From: Bordetella sp. BOR01
GTDB taxonomy: Bacteria; Pseudomonadota; Gammaproteobacteria; Burkholderiales; Burkholderiaceae_B
NCBI RefSeq assembly: GCF_019218885.1
Contig: NZ_JAHUWT010000001.1
Span: 1,054,001-1,118,000 of the forward strand
DNA: 64,000 bases
Direction of reading: 5' to 3'
Shown: positions 16,372 to 25,348 of the stretch, in pieces
How positions within the stretch are numbered: the stretch's first letter is position 1
How the letters are laid out: each line of letters starts with the position of its first letter
The notes under the pieces: model-generated
What the model saw: only the letters and a program-made list of their open reading frames with translations
Databases searched by the model: none
Told to the model about the DNA's origin: nothing
Program-made: the position numbers and the translations under genes

Positions 16372-17742
16372 TTAGAAAGCAAGGGGATAATCGGCTCGAC
16401 GGGCTGGGCGAGCGGGGGCATCCTTGGCCAGCACGCGCTCAACGCGTTCAGCCAGGGCTAGCAGGGTGGCATCGCCGGCCCGTTTGCCGGTGAGCATCAG
16501 GCCGATCGGCTGGCACGGGTTGGCGCCGGGCAGTGTGATGCTGGGCAGGTCCAGCCGATTGGCGAATTCAGTCAATTGAAAGGCGCGGCGGTTGTTGGCC
16601 GTGTAGGCATCGTCTTGCCGTAGCGCGTCAATGGCAGGCGGAACCATGGGCACGGTAGGGGTGGCAATGGCGTCGGCCCAAGTTATGGCGGCATCGTAGG
16701 CACGCGACAGCTCAGCCAGCCGCGTTTGCGCTTGCGCGTAGGCATGGGCCCGGACCTCGGCGCCCAACTGTATGCGCGGTCCGACCCGCGCGTCGTACAG
16801 ATCCGCGTGGCTCGCCAGTCGCGCGGCATGCAGGCAGTAGGCCTCGGCTGCGATAATGCCGCCCTCGCTTGCCACCTGGCCCGCCATGGGTAGCATCGGC
16901 AAGGGTAGCGAACGGATCTTCGCGCCTGCTGCGGCCAACTGTCCCAGCCAGGTTTCGAATGCCAGTGCCACAGGCCGGTCCAGCACGTCGCACAGCCAGC
17001 GGTCGGGAACCAGCAGCCGTACGCCATGCAAGTGGTTGCACGGTTCGACCGCCTGGCGGGATTCCGGGCGTGTCAGTGCTTGGTCGGCGCGGCGGCACAA
17101 CGCCGCGTTGGCCGCCATCAGGCCGGGCACGTCGAAGCTGGGCGACAGGTACAGCATGCCATCGCTCGGATAGCGTCCCCGGCTGGGCTTGAAGCCCACG
17201 ACACCGCAGAATGCAGCGGGTATGCGGGTCGAGCCGCTGGTGTCCGAGCACACGGCGAGGTCGGACATGCCCAGCGCGGTGGCGACAGCGGCGCCCGAGC
17301 TGGAGCCGCCCGCCACGCATTCCGTCTCGGTCACCAGCGGCGTGCGTGGCGTGCCGTACCAGGGGTTGATACCCAAGGCGCCGTAGGCGAATTCGGTCAT
17401 ATTGGTCTGGGCCCGCAACAGGCAGCCTGCCTGCCGCAGCCGTGCGACCAATGGCGCATCGCGCCGGGCTGGAGGATCGTCCGCCAGCAGCCGCGAGCCC
17501 GCGTGGGTGATCCAGCCGGCCACCTCGAAGCAGGCTTTCACGCTCAATACGATACCGAACAGCTCCGCTGGCGCCGGATTGCCTGTCTCGGATAGCCTGT
17601 CCCAGGCCTCGGCCTCTTGCATGGCGGGCTCGTCGCGCCGATCGAGCAGGGCCAGGCCGGATGCCGCGCCATGTCTTCGGCTGTTGGCGATGCATTGTTG
17701 CAACGCCTGCCGGGCGCCCGCGAGAGAAAAAGGGGCTGTCAT
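16372..17742 (-). CDS. Amidase-signature family hydrolase
   Basis: A 456-residue amidase-signature enzyme hydrolysing a C-N amide bond. The Ser-cisSer-Lys triad is visible: Lys69 (SVKACF), Ser147 (AGGSSSG) and nucleophilic Ser171 (DTSGSTR). Length fits stand-alone amidases rather than GatA (no gatB or gatC nearby). The substrate is not identifiable, but the genes on either side (an importer, an EctC-like cupin and a DUF1989 protein) suggest it works on an imported nitrogen compound. Gaps to its neighbours are 7 and 10 bases, so it is firmly within the operon. Confidence 0.87.
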   Translation of the reverse strand: MTAPFSLAGARQALQQCIANSRRHGAASGLALLDRRDEPAMQEAEAWDRLSETGNPAPAELFGIVLSVKACFEVAGWITHAGSRLLADDPPARRDAPLVARLRQAGCLLRAQTNMTEFAYGALGINPWYGTPRTPLVTETECVAGGSSSGAAVATALGMSDLAVCSDTSGSTRIPAAFCGVVGFKPSRGRYPSDGMLYLSPSFDVPGLMAANAALCRRADQALTRPESRQAVEPCNHLHGVRLLVPDRWLCDVLDRPVALAFETWLGQLAAAGAKIRSLPLPMLPMAGQVASEGGIIAAEAYCLHAARLASHADLYDARVGPRIQLGAEVRAHAYAQAQTRLAELSRAYDAAITWADAIATPTVPMVPPAIDALRQDDAYTANNRRAFQLTEFANRLDLPSITLPGANPCQPIGLMLTGKRAGDATLLALAERVERVLAKDAPARPARRADYPLAF

Positions 17743-17749
17743 GCTGCAC

Positions 17750-19285
17750 TCAGGCTGCGATCGGGGAGTCGTCGTGGATATGCACGTGATGCAGGAACTC
17801 TTGTACCCGCGAGTCGCTGCTCTGCAAGATCTCGCGTGCGGGGGCGTCGTGCAGGATGCGTCCCTGTTCCATGAACAGGATCCTGTCCGATACGCGGAAG
17901 GCGAAGTTCATCTCGTGCGTGACGATAAGCATCGTCATGCCTTCCTGCACCAGCGTTTCCACGACCTTGAGCACCTCTCCGACCAGTTCCGGGTCCAGCG
18001 CCGAAGTGGGCTCGTCGAACAGCATGATCGACGGCTTCATCGCCAGAGCGCGCGCGATCGCCACGCGCTGCTGCTGGCCTCCGGAGAGCTGGTGAGGATA
18101 CTTGTGCGCGTGATCCAGCATGCCTACCTTGGCAAGCAGGACCAACGCCTCCAGCCGCAAGTCCTGCTCGCTGCCGCGTCGGTGATAGCGTGGGGCCATC
18201 ATGACGTTGTTCAGGACGGTCTTGTGCGGAAAGAGGTTGAAGCTCTGGAACACCATGCCTACATCGAGGATGCGCGGCCCCGGGGCGGCCGTCCGTCCGC
18301 CGTCTGCCTGCAGGAAAGACTTGCCATGCAACAGGATTTCCCCGCCGTCCAGGGCTTCCAGGCCATTGATGGTGCGGATCAACGATGTCTTGCCCGAGCC
18401 GGAAGGGCCGATCAGGCAGATGACTTGTCCGGCTTCGACCGTCAGGTCGATGTGTTTGAGCACCTGCAGTGAACCGTATTGCTTCTGCACGTCTTTCAGT
18501 TGCAGGGCCGGCGCGCATCCGTTGTCCTGCGTGGCGGGTATGGCGGGCGCGCACGCACGGCGCTGTATCGCCTCAACCACCTTGGCCGGCAGGGAGAGTT
18601 CGGGCGGGGCGCGCCGGCTGATGTCCATGTGCGCCTCCAGCCAGCCCAGCAGCTTGTCGAATACCGTGACGACCAGCACGTAATAGACCGCCACGGCCAG
18701 CATGGTTTCGAACACCAGGAAATTCTGCGTGTACAACCTCTGGCCCACCAGCAGAATCTCGGCCAGTGAAATGACGGAAACCAGCGAAGTGAGCTTGGCA
18801 ATGGTGATGAACTCATTGCTCAGCGCAGGCAGGGCGATGCGCAGGGCCTGGGGAATGACGATAAGCCGCTGGATGCCGGTATAGCGGATACCCAATGCCT
18901 TGCCAGCCTCAATCTGCCCCCTGGGCACTGCCAGTATGCCGCCCCGGTGGATTTCGGCGATGAAAGCGGTTTCGCTGACCACCATGGCGACCAGGCCGGC
19001 GTAGAAGGCATCTGATAGCAAGGCACTGGATGAGGGGAAGATCTGCGGCAGGTTGTAGACGAAGACCAGCAGCACCAACAGGGGCAGGCTGCGAAAAAAC
19101 CAGATATACAGCCCGGCCAGGCGGTTGATCACCAGGCTCTTCGACTGTTTGCCCAGCGCCAGGACAAAGCCGAATGCCACGCCCAGTATCCAGGTGAGCA
19201 CACTCAGTTTGACAACTACCCAGCAGGCGCGCCAGAAGTCGGAATCCCAGAATAGGCTTGCCGTGTAGGTCCAGTCGAAATCCAT
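17750..19285 (-). CDS. Fused polar amino acid ABC transporter permease-ATPase
   Basis: A 511-residue fusion. Residues 1-220 are a HisM/GlnP-type permease: about five hydrophobic helices, [13 protein letters not shown] and the EAA loop [25 protein letters not shown] linker (about 225-258) joins it to a complete HisP/GlnQ-type ATPase: Walker A GPSGSGKT (293-300), [15 protein letters not shown] (from 400), [12 protein letters not shown] (421-431) and IVTHEM. No frameshift or internal stop is needed, so the fusion is real in this sequence. Such single-chain PAAT importers exist but are less common than separate subunits; two chains would form the dimeric channel and both ATP sites. The binding protein is the next gene upstream. 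Confidence 0.9.
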   Translation of the reverse strand: MDFDWTYTASLFWDSDFWRACWVVVKLSVLTWILGVAFGFVLALGKQSKSLVINRLAGLYIWFFRSLPLLVLLVFVYNLPQIFPSSSALLSDAFYAGLVAMVVSETAFIAEIHRGGILAVPRGQIEAGKALGIRYTGIQRLIVIPQALRIALPALSNEFITIAKLTSLVSVISLAEILLVGQRLYTQNFLVFETMLAVAVYYVLVVTVFDKLLGWLEAHMDISRRAPPELSLPAKVVEAIQRRACAPAIPATQDNGCAPALQLKDVQKQYGSLQVLKHIDLTVEAGQVICLIGPSGSGKTSLIRTINGLEALDGGEILLHGKSFLQADGGRTAAPGPRILDVGMVFQSFNLFPHKTVLNNVMMAPRYHRRGSEQDLRLEALVLLAKVGMLDHAHKYPHQLSGGQQQRVAIARALAMKPSIMLFDEPTSALDPELVGEVLKVVETLVQEGMTMLIVTHEMNFAFRVSDRILFMEQGRILHDAPAREILQSSDSRVQEFLHHVHIHDDSPIAA

Positions 19286-19331
19286 GTGTCAGCTCGAAGA
19301 ATGCGGGGCAGGCGGGAGATCCGACCGAGCG

Positions 19332-20189
19332 CTACTGGCCCAGTGCGCTTTGCACATCCGCCGCATCCGGCTTGTCCAGCCCGTACTTCTTGAGCAGCGC
19401 CGGATACTCGCCGTTGTCGGTCGTGGCCTTGAGCGCCGCGTTCAACGCATCGAGCAGCGCGGTGTCATCCTTGTTGACGCCCAGGCCTATCACAATGGGA
19501 TAAATCAGCTTGGTGGACGTGACCTTGATCGATCCAGCCGATTGTTGAACCAGTTCGTGCGAAACCGCCGCGTCTTCCATCATCACGTCGACCGCCTTGG
19601 ACTTCAATGCCATCAGCGCTTCGGGCGATGTGGGGTATTCGCGCACCTGGATGGCGCCCCGCTTGCCGGGTACGCAATGCTCGGCCGAGACCTTGGCCAG
19701 CTTGGGCGTCCAGGACGCGCCCTTGATCGTGCCGATCCGCTTGCCGCACAGTGCATCGACGTCAGCGGGTGCGTAGGTGCCCGAGGTCAGTACCAGCAGC
19801 GACGATCCGGTCGTCAGGTATGGAACGTAATTGATCAGCTTGTGGCGCTCGGGGGTGACATACAGCGCCGACGCGACAATATCGAAGCGGTGCGCGCGCA
19901 TGCCCAGGATCAAATCGGGAAAGCGAGTGTCCAGGAACACGGGCTGCAGCGACATCTGGCGGGCGAGCATGCGCGAGAAATCCGCATCGAATCCTGCGGG
20001 TTTGCCATCCTGCATGTAGGCGTAGGGGGGATAGGTCAGGTCCGAACCGACCGTGAGCTTGCCTGGCTGTACCGTCGTCACTGCGGCTGCCATGGCCGGG
20101 CCGGTGCCCAACACCACGGCGGCCAGTATGGCGGCAGCGCGGCGAAAGGGGGGCACAAGCGCGCGGAGGCAAAAAGTCGAAGCATGCAT
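19332..20189 (-). CDS. Extracellular amino-acid-type ABC binding protein (PAAT family)
   Basis: A 285-residue secreted binding protein. A signal peptide is visible (PPFRRAAAILAAVVLGTGPAMAA). The mature protein has the SBP family 3 pattern: KLTVGSDLTYPPYAYMQDGKPAGFDADF broken by polar residues, ISAL-like YVTPERHKLINYVPYL, and KRIGTIKGASW. ATG at 20189 gives a proper signal peptide; an ATG 13 codons earlier does not. It is the first gene of the operon and feeds the fused permease-ATPase downstream. The ligand is probably a polar or charged amino-acid-like molecule, perhaps a cyclic amidine given the enzymes that follow (inference). Confidence 0.9.
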   Translation of the reverse strand: MHASTFCLRALVPPFRRAAAILAAVVLGTGPAMAAAVTTVQPGKLTVGSDLTYPPYAYMQDGKPAGFDADFSRMLARQMSLQPVFLDTRFPDLILGMRAHRFDIVASALYVTPERHKLINYVPYLTTGSSLLVLTSGTYAPADVDALCGKRIGTIKGASWTPKLAKVSAEHCVPGKRGAIQVREYPTSPEALMALKSKAVDVMMEDAAVSHELVQQSAGSIKVTSTKLIYPIVIGLGVNKDDTALLDALNAALKATTDNGEYPALLKKYGLDKPDAADVQSALGQ

Positions 20190-20265
20190 TTGGGTTCCGT
20201 CCGATGGTGGCGACGCGGCAGCACGCAAGACGTGCGATGCGTCCGGGTTTCGGGATGCGGCTCAA

Positions 20266-20280
20266 GATTGTTGAACAATC
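20266..20280. promoter_or_regulatory. Palindromic operator candidate for the GntR/FCD regulator
   Basis: GATTGTT and AACAATC are perfect inverted arms around a central G. The site lies 77 bp before the binding-protein start codon and just downstream of a candidate -10 box, a position suited to repression. The TTGT...ACAA shape is typical of GntR/FCD operators. Confidence 0.6.
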
Positions 20281-20283
20281 CAG

Positions 20284-20312
20284 ATTTTGAGAGTCTTGCC
20301 TGGCTGAGACAA
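20284..20312 (-). promoter_or_regulatory. Candidate sigma-70 promoter of the six-gene operon
   Basis: Read on the minus strand, TTGTCT (20312-20307) and CAAAAT (20289-20284) are separated by 17 bases, each matching 4 of 6 consensus positions. Predicted initiation falls inside the palindrome at 20266-20280. In the remainder of the 382-bp gap up to yggX (20313-20571) I see only an imperfect 9-bp inverted repeat (20445-20482) and the hairpin at 20521. Confidence 0.45.
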
Positions 20313-20520
20313 TCCGGGTTTGCCCCTAAGGCGGCGTGGGGTGTCGACCTGCGAACGTAAGCTCGCGGGTGATGCTGGACAGGGTTGCTGAAAGGTGCGG
20401 GATGCCCAGGTCGGCCATCGTGGATGGCGGTGGGCCAGAATCCGCTGGCAGGGGCCTTCGGTGCCTGGGCTTACCCTGCCAGGGCGGGTGTTTCAAGGGC
20501 AGCAGCCATGGGTTTGCGCG

Positions 20521-20553
20521 CATGCATCGCGCACCTTGCGTGCGCGATGCATG
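20521..20553. terminator. Perfect hairpin downstream of yggX
   Basis: CATGCATCGCGCAC and its exact complement flank a 5-nt loop. It starts 19 bases after the yggX stop on the minus strand and lies between yggX and the promoter of the operon beyond. No T-run follows on the minus strand; TTT follows on the plus strand. Confidence 0.55.
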
Positions 20554-20571
20554 TTTGCCAGGCTGCAGGGA

Positions 20572-20844
20572 TTACGCCGAAGGCGGCACGAAGCCCTGGG
20601 CCTCGACGCTGCCGTCTTCGAACAGAAAACGTTCCATTTGCTGCTGCAGGTACTTGCGGGCGCGGGCGTCGGCCAGGTTAAGGCGGTTTTCGTTGACCAG
20701 CCGGGTTTGCACCTGCTTCCATTCTTCCCAGGCTTCCTTGGACACGCTTTGCCAGATGCGGGTGCCCAGTTCGCCGGGATAGGGCGGGAAGTCCAGCCCT
20801 TCGGCTTCGCGCTTCAGTTTTACACAGTTGACGGTACGGGACAT
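20572..20844 (-). CDS. yggX: Fe(2+)-trafficking protein YggX
   Basis: A 90-residue cytoplasmic protein of the YggX family, which protects iron-sulfur clusters and takes part in iron trafficking under oxidative stress. The N-terminus [21 protein letters not shown] (with the family's conserved Cys7), [16 protein letters not shown] and [14 protein letters not shown] match the family along its whole length. It is monocistronic or co-transcribed with argA upstream. Confidence 0.95.
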   Translation of the reverse strand: MSRTVNCVKLKREAEGLDFPPYPGELGTRIWQSVSKEAWEEWKQVQTRLVNENRLNLADARARKYLQQQMERFLFEDGSVEAQGFVPPSA

Positions 20845-20932
20845 GGTTCGCTGCCGGTTTCAATGATGGACCTGCCATTTTAGCGGCCCGCGGCCCGGCG
20901 CGCCGGCCAGCCGCGGTTACAAACCGGGCCGT

Positions 20933-22291
20933 TTACAGTTTCTTGATGAAAACCAGGCTGTTGCGCGAGCGGTTGTAGTTGTGCTGCTTCTCGCGCGGCA
21001 GGTCGGCAACCCCGCCCTGCACGAACCCGCGCTTCATGAACCAGTGCGAAGTGCGGGTGGTCAGCACGAACAGGCGCCGCGCGCCCATGGCACGGGCGCG
21101 CGATTCCATGTGGCGCAACAGGATCTCGCCTTCGCCCGAACCCTGCCATTCGGGATTCACGATCAGGCAGGCCATTTCCGCCATGTGATCGTCAGGGTAG
21201 GGATGCAGCGCGGCACAGCCGTAAATGACGCCGTCGTGCTCCAGTACCGTGAAGCGCTCGACCTCGCGTTCGATCACGCTGCGCGGGCGCGGCACCAGCG
21301 TGCCGTCGGCCTCGAGCGGCTCGATCAGGCTCAGGATAGCGCCCACGTCATCCAGCGTGGCCGGGCGCAAGTCGTCCAGCGTGTCTTCGACCACCATGGT
21401 GCCCACGCCATCGTGGGTGAAGATTTCCAGCAGCACGCTGCCATCCAGGGCATAGGGCACCAGGTGCGCGCGCGCCACTCCGCGCTTGACCGATAGCGAA
21501 GCATGGCGCAGGAAGAACGCCGTGTCTTCGTCCAGTTCGCCTTGCTGCAGCAGGGCGTCGGCATCGATCCGGGCCAGTTCGGTGTCCACCGTGCCGTCGG
21601 GGGCCAGCACGCCGGGCGAGCTGGACAGGAAAATCAGTTTCTCGGCGCGCAGGGCCACCGCCACGCTGGTGGCCAGCTCTTCCATGGCCAGGTTGAAGGC
21701 ATCGCCCGTGGGCGAAAAACCCAGCGGCGACAGCAGCACCACCGACGAGCCCTTTTCAATGGCGAACTTCAAGGCGTCGACATCGATCTTGCGGACCTGG
21801 CCGGTGTGCTGGTAATCGATGCCGCCCACCACCCCGGTGGGGCGGGCGGTGACGAAATTGCCCGAGATGACGCGGATATGCGAATGCGACATCGGCGTGT
21901 TGGGCAAGCCCTGGCTGAAGGCTGCCTCGATATCCAGGCGGATCTCGCCGGCGGCTTCCTTGGCGCATTCCAGCGCGGCCGGGTCGGTGGGCGCCATGCC
22001 GCGGTCGAACTGCTGGGTATAGCCTTTCAGGCGCAATTGCTCATTGACCTGCGGGCGCGAACCATGCACCAGCACCAGCCGCACCCCCAGCGCCGACAAC
22101 AACGACAAGTCCTGCACCAGCGCGTTCAGCGCGCCCGCCTGCACCAGGTCGCCGCCGAAGGCGACCACGAAGGTCTTGCCTCGGAAAGCATGCACGTAGG
22201 GGGCAACCTCGCGGAACCATCGTACGAATTGCGCGGCGGCGAATTCTGGGGCTTCTTGGGCAGAGACGGTGTCGGGTTCCTGGTCGGGCAT
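20933..22291 (-). CDS. argA: N-acetylglutamate synthase (amino-acid acetyltransferase)
   Basis: A 452-residue bifunctional-fold enzyme making N-acetylglutamate from glutamate and acetyl-CoA, the first step of arginine synthesis. Residues about 25-290 are an amino-acid-kinase-like domain (FRGKTFVVAFGGDLVQAG, LVLVHGSRPQVNEQL, VVLLSPLGFSPTGDAFNL), and about 305-450 are a GNAT acetyltransferase domain (AEMACLIVNPEWQGSGEGEILL, FVLTTRTSHWFMKRGF). This is the standard ArgA architecture of proteobacteria. ATG at 22291 fits the family N-terminus. Confidence 0.95.
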   Translation of the reverse strand: MPDQEPDTVSAQEAPEFAAAQFVRWFREVAPYVHAFRGKTFVVAFGGDLVQAGALNALVQDLSLLSALGVRLVLVHGSRPQVNEQLRLKGYTQQFDRGMAPTDPAALECAKEAAGEIRLDIEAAFSQGLPNTPMSHSHIRVISGNFVTARPTGVVGGIDYQHTGQVRKIDVDALKFAIEKGSSVVLLSPLGFSPTGDAFNLAMEELATSVAVALRAEKLIFLSSSPGVLAPDGTVDTELARIDADALLQQGELDEDTAFFLRHASLSVKRGVARAHLVPYALDGSVLLEIFTHDGVGTMVVEDTLDDLRPATLDDVGAILSLIEPLEADGTLVPRPRSVIEREVERFTVLEHDGVIYGCAALHPYPDDHMAEMACLIVNPEWQGSGEGEILLRHMESRARAMGARRLFVLTTRTSHWFMKRGFVQGGVADLPREKQHNYNRSRNSLVFIKKL

Positions 22292-22479
22292 GATGGGTGA
22301 TTGGGCTTCCTGAAGAATAGGGCACGCCGGCAGGCGCGGCCGGTGCCGGGCGCAAGGCCCGGCGCTGGCGGAAATTATATGACTGCGGGGCAGGCATTGC
22401 CGGGGTTTGCGGCAGGGGCCGGGCGTACGCGCAACACTTCGGGCCGGGGTACGGGTGTACCGGGCAGGCCGTCTGGCCG

Positions 22480-24177
22480 CTAGCGGCCCTTGCCGGCCTG
22501 GCCGCGCGGGCTGGCGGCCAGGATGCGCAGTTGGGCCTTGTCTATCTTGCCGGTGGCGCCCTTGGGCAGTTCCAGCAGCACGACGAAGCGTTCGGGGATC
22601 TGCCAGCGCGGGAAGCGCGTTTCAAGATAGGCGGCGAAATTCGGCGTGCCGCATTCCGGCTGGTGCGCCAGCGACAGGTATGCCATGGGCCGTTCCTGCC
22701 AGATATCGTCGGGCACGGCCACGACGGCCGCCTCGCGTACGGCGGGATGCTCCATCAGCGCGGTTTCGAGATCCTGGCTCGAGATCCATTCGCCGCCGGA
22801 TTTGATCAGGTCCTTGGCCCGGTCGACGATATGCACGTATCCCAACGCGTTGATCCAGGCCATGTCGCCGGTCTTGAGCCAGCGCCGGTCGTCCGAGTCG
22901 GTGACGAACGCCTGTGCGTCGTTGCGCAGGCCCGGGCTGTCCGGCGCGTAATAACTGTCGGCGACCCAGGCGCCGCGCAATTGCAGTTCGCCCACCGTCT
23001 TGCCGTCGCGCGGGGCCACCACGCCGGTATCGGTTACGACCCGCACCTGGCAGCCAACCGGCGCAATGCCTTGATGGTTGCGCGCCGCCGCCCATTCCGT
23101 GTCGCTGAGTTCGCTGCGCCGCATCGATACCAGGCCCAGCGGCGACGCTTCGGTCATGCCCCAGCAGTGGCGCACGTGGATGCCGAATTCGGCGTAGCCC
23201 TCGATCAGGTGGCCCGGCACCACGGCGCCCCCGATGGGGATGTGGCGCAGGGTTTGCAGGCGGCCGGCCGGGATGGCGCCGCTGCGAAGCTGCTCCAGCA
23301 GATTGATCCATACCGTGGGGACGGCGGTCGCAAGGGTGACGCCGGCGCGCTCGATGAGCTCGGCCAGTGCGGCGGGGTCGGAATTGCGGTGGCTGAAGGC
23401 GAGCGAGGCGCCCGCCAGGCAGGATGCGTACGGAAAACCCCAGCCATGGGCATGGAACAGGGGCACGACCGGCAGGCAGGTATCGCGCTCGCGCAGGCCG
23501 ATGCCGTCGGCGTACAGGCAGGACATGGCGTGCAACACGGTCGAGCGGTGGCTGTACACCACCCCCTTGGGCGCGCCTGTGGTTCCGGACGTATGGCAAA
23601 TGCCGCAGGCGCTGCGTTCGTCGAGTGCCGGCCAGAAATAGTGGCGATCGGCCTGCGCCAGCAGGTCTTCGTAGCGCAACCAGCGGTGGGCGCCGCGCGC
23701 GGGTTCGGGCCATGCATGGCACGCGTTGCGGCAGTCGGCCACCAGCACGGCACATACCGACGAAGGCAGCGGTACCGAGAGCAGTACGTCGGCCAGGGAT
23801 TCCTCAACCAGCACGACGCGTGGCGCCGTCTGCTCGAGCACGCGGGCGATCGAGGCAGGCGCCAGCCTGGCATTGACAGTGTGCAGCACGGCACCCATCG
23901 CGGGCACGGCCAGATGGGCTTCGAGATGTTCCGGGCCGTTCCACATCAAGGTGGAAACGCGCTCGCCGCGAGCGACACCCAGGTCATGCAGGGCGCCCGC
24001 CAACCGGTGCACGCGGGCGATCAGCGCGGCATAGGTGGACTGTTCGAATTGATGGGCGCGGCGGGTGGTCAGGACTTTATGGCCGTGTAGTTCGCCCATG
24101 CGTTCGAGCAGCATGCCGACGGTAAGCGGGTAGTCCTGCATCAGGCCGGGCAGGGCAGGTTGTTGCGATTGAGGCAT
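22480..24177 (-). CDS. Medium/long-chain acyl-CoA ligase (AMP-forming, AlkK type)
   Basis: A 565-residue adenylate-forming enzyme that activates a carboxylic acid to its CoA thioester. The phosphate-binding signature is ICHTSGTTGAPKGVVYSHRS; also present are WGMTEASPLG, the hinge TGDMAWIN, GGEWISSQDLE and the catalytic Lys in GATGKIDKAQL near the C-terminus. Length and motifs resemble AlkK/FadD3-type ligases. ATG at 24177 is used; a TTG six codons upstream overlaps the previous gene's stop and would couple translation, so the start is uncertain. It is the last gene of a three-gene operon with an acyl-CoA dehydrogenase. Confidence 0.88.
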   Translation of the reverse strand: MPQSQQPALPGLMQDYPLTVGMLLERMGELHGHKVLTTRRAHQFEQSTYAALIARVHRLAGALHDLGVARGERVSTLMWNGPEHLEAHLAVPAMGAVLHTVNARLAPASIARVLEQTAPRVVLVEESLADVLLSVPLPSSVCAVLVADCRNACHAWPEPARGAHRWLRYEDLLAQADRHYFWPALDERSACGICHTSGTTGAPKGVVYSHRSTVLHAMSCLYADGIGLRERDTCLPVVPLFHAHGWGFPYASCLAGASLAFSHRNSDPAALAELIERAGVTLATAVPTVWINLLEQLRSGAIPAGRLQTLRHIPIGGAVVPGHLIEGYAEFGIHVRHCWGMTEASPLGLVSMRRSELSDTEWAAARNHQGIAPVGCQVRVVTDTGVVAPRDGKTVGELQLRGAWVADSYYAPDSPGLRNDAQAFVTDSDDRRWLKTGDMAWINALGYVHIVDRAKDLIKSGGEWISSQDLETALMEHPAVREAAVVAVPDDIWQERPMAYLSLAHQPECGTPNFAAYLETRFPRWQIPERFVVLLELPKGATGKIDKAQLRILAASPRGQAGKGR

Positions 24178-24187
24178 CTTGGTCTGT

Positions 24188-25348
24188 TCACTCAAGGGGA
24201 AAAACGCCTTTCAGGCATTCTCGCGCGACGATCTGCCGCATCATTTCCGACGTGCCATCCAGGATCCTGACCACGCGCGATTCCCGCCACATGCGCTCGA
24301 TCGGGTGGTTCTTGCAATAGCCATAACCACCGTACAACTGCAGCGTATGGTCCGCAATCCGGAAAACCATATCGGCATTTGCCAGCTTGGCCATGGCCGA
24401 CCAGAGCGTGCGGCCCGCGGGATCATGGTCGAACTGCCAGGCGGCGTCGCGCGCCACCAGCCGGGCGGCATGCAGCGATGCCGCCATGTCGGCCAGCAGC
24501 CATTGCGTGGCCTGGTTGTCGGCCAGCGCCCGGCCGAACTGGCGGCGTTCGGTCGCGCGCGCCATGGCCAGGCGCAGCAATGCGCTCGCCAGGCCGGTAC
24601 AGTAAAACGCCCAATGCGTGCGGCCATGGTCCAGGCATTGCATGGCCAGCCTGAAGCCTTCGCCTTCGCGCCCCAGCAGATGGCTGGCGGGTATTGCGCA
24701 ATCGGTGAAGGTCACTTCGTTGTGCAGTGAACCTGCCCCGCCCAGCATGGGCATCGGCGGCCCCACCATCAGGCCGGGCGTATCGCCGGGAACGATGAAT
24801 GCCGATAGTCCGCCGCTGCCCGGGTTGTCGGCCGTGCGCGCGATCACCGTAAAACAATCGGCGATCTGGGCGTTGGTAATGAAGGTCTTGCTGCCATTCA
24901 AGACGTAGCGGTCGCCCTGCCGCACCGCTCGTGTCGCAATGGCGGCGGCATCGGATCCGGCCTGCGGCTCGGTCATGGCCAGGGCACCGATGAATTCGCC
25001 GCGCGCCAGCGGCGCCAGGTAATCGCGCTTTTGCGCCTCGGTGCCGGCAATCTCGATGGCCTTGGAGCCTATGTGGATGTTCACGCCGCAGGTGTAATAG
25101 AAGGCGATGTGCGCGGCGGCTAGCTCTTCCACCGCGATGCAACTGCCCAGCATGGACAGCCCCAGGCCGCCGTACTGGCGCGGCGTGTGGGTTCCGAACA
25201 GCCCCATGTCGCGCAGCCGGGCGATGGCCGATTGCGGTATGCGTGCCTCTGCTTCGATGCGGCTGGACAAGGGAACCAGTTCGTCGCGCACGAACGCGCG
25301 CACTTGCTGCTGCCAGGCCAGGTGTTCGGCGTCGAGTTGCATGTTCAT
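24188..25348 (-). CDS. Acyl-CoA dehydrogenase
   Basis: A 386-residue FAD enzyme oxidising an acyl-CoA to a 2-enoyl-CoA. Visible blocks are FGTHTPRQYGGLGLSML, the FAD-binding ALAMTEPQAGSDAAAI, NGSKTFITNAQIADCF, and the C-terminal LYGGYGYCKNHPIERMWRE. The position that carries the catalytic Glu in many family members (YEGT) reads LDGT here, so the catalytic residue may be Asp or lie elsewhere. Its start overlaps the end of the upstream binding-protein gene by 4 bases. With the ligase it could activate and begin beta-oxidation of an unknown acid. Confidence 0.88.
   Translation of the reverse strand: MNMQLDAEHLAWQQQVRAFVRDELVPLSSRIEAEARIPQSAIARLRDMGLFGTHTPRQYGGLGLSMLGSCIAVEELAAAHIAFYYTCGVNIHIGSKAIEIAGTEAQKRDYLAPLARGEFIGALAMTEPQAGSDAAAIATRAVRQGDRYVLNGSKTFITNAQIADCFTVIARTADNPGSGGLSAFIVPGDTPGLMVGPPMPMLGGAGSLHNEVTFTDCAIPASHLLGREGEGFRLAMQCLDHGRTHWAFYCTGLASALLRLAMARATERRQFGRALADNQATQWLLADMAASLHAARLVARDAAWQFDHDPAGRTLWSAMAKLANADMVFRIADHTLQLYGGYGYCKNHPIERMWRESRVVRILDGTSEMMRQIVARECLKGVFPLE

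Noticed and set aside
20326-20523. 65-codon minus-strand frame in the yggX-operon gap
   Set aside because: No start signal, Pro-rich at both ends, no family resemblance and interrupted by the hairpin region; coding is not supported.
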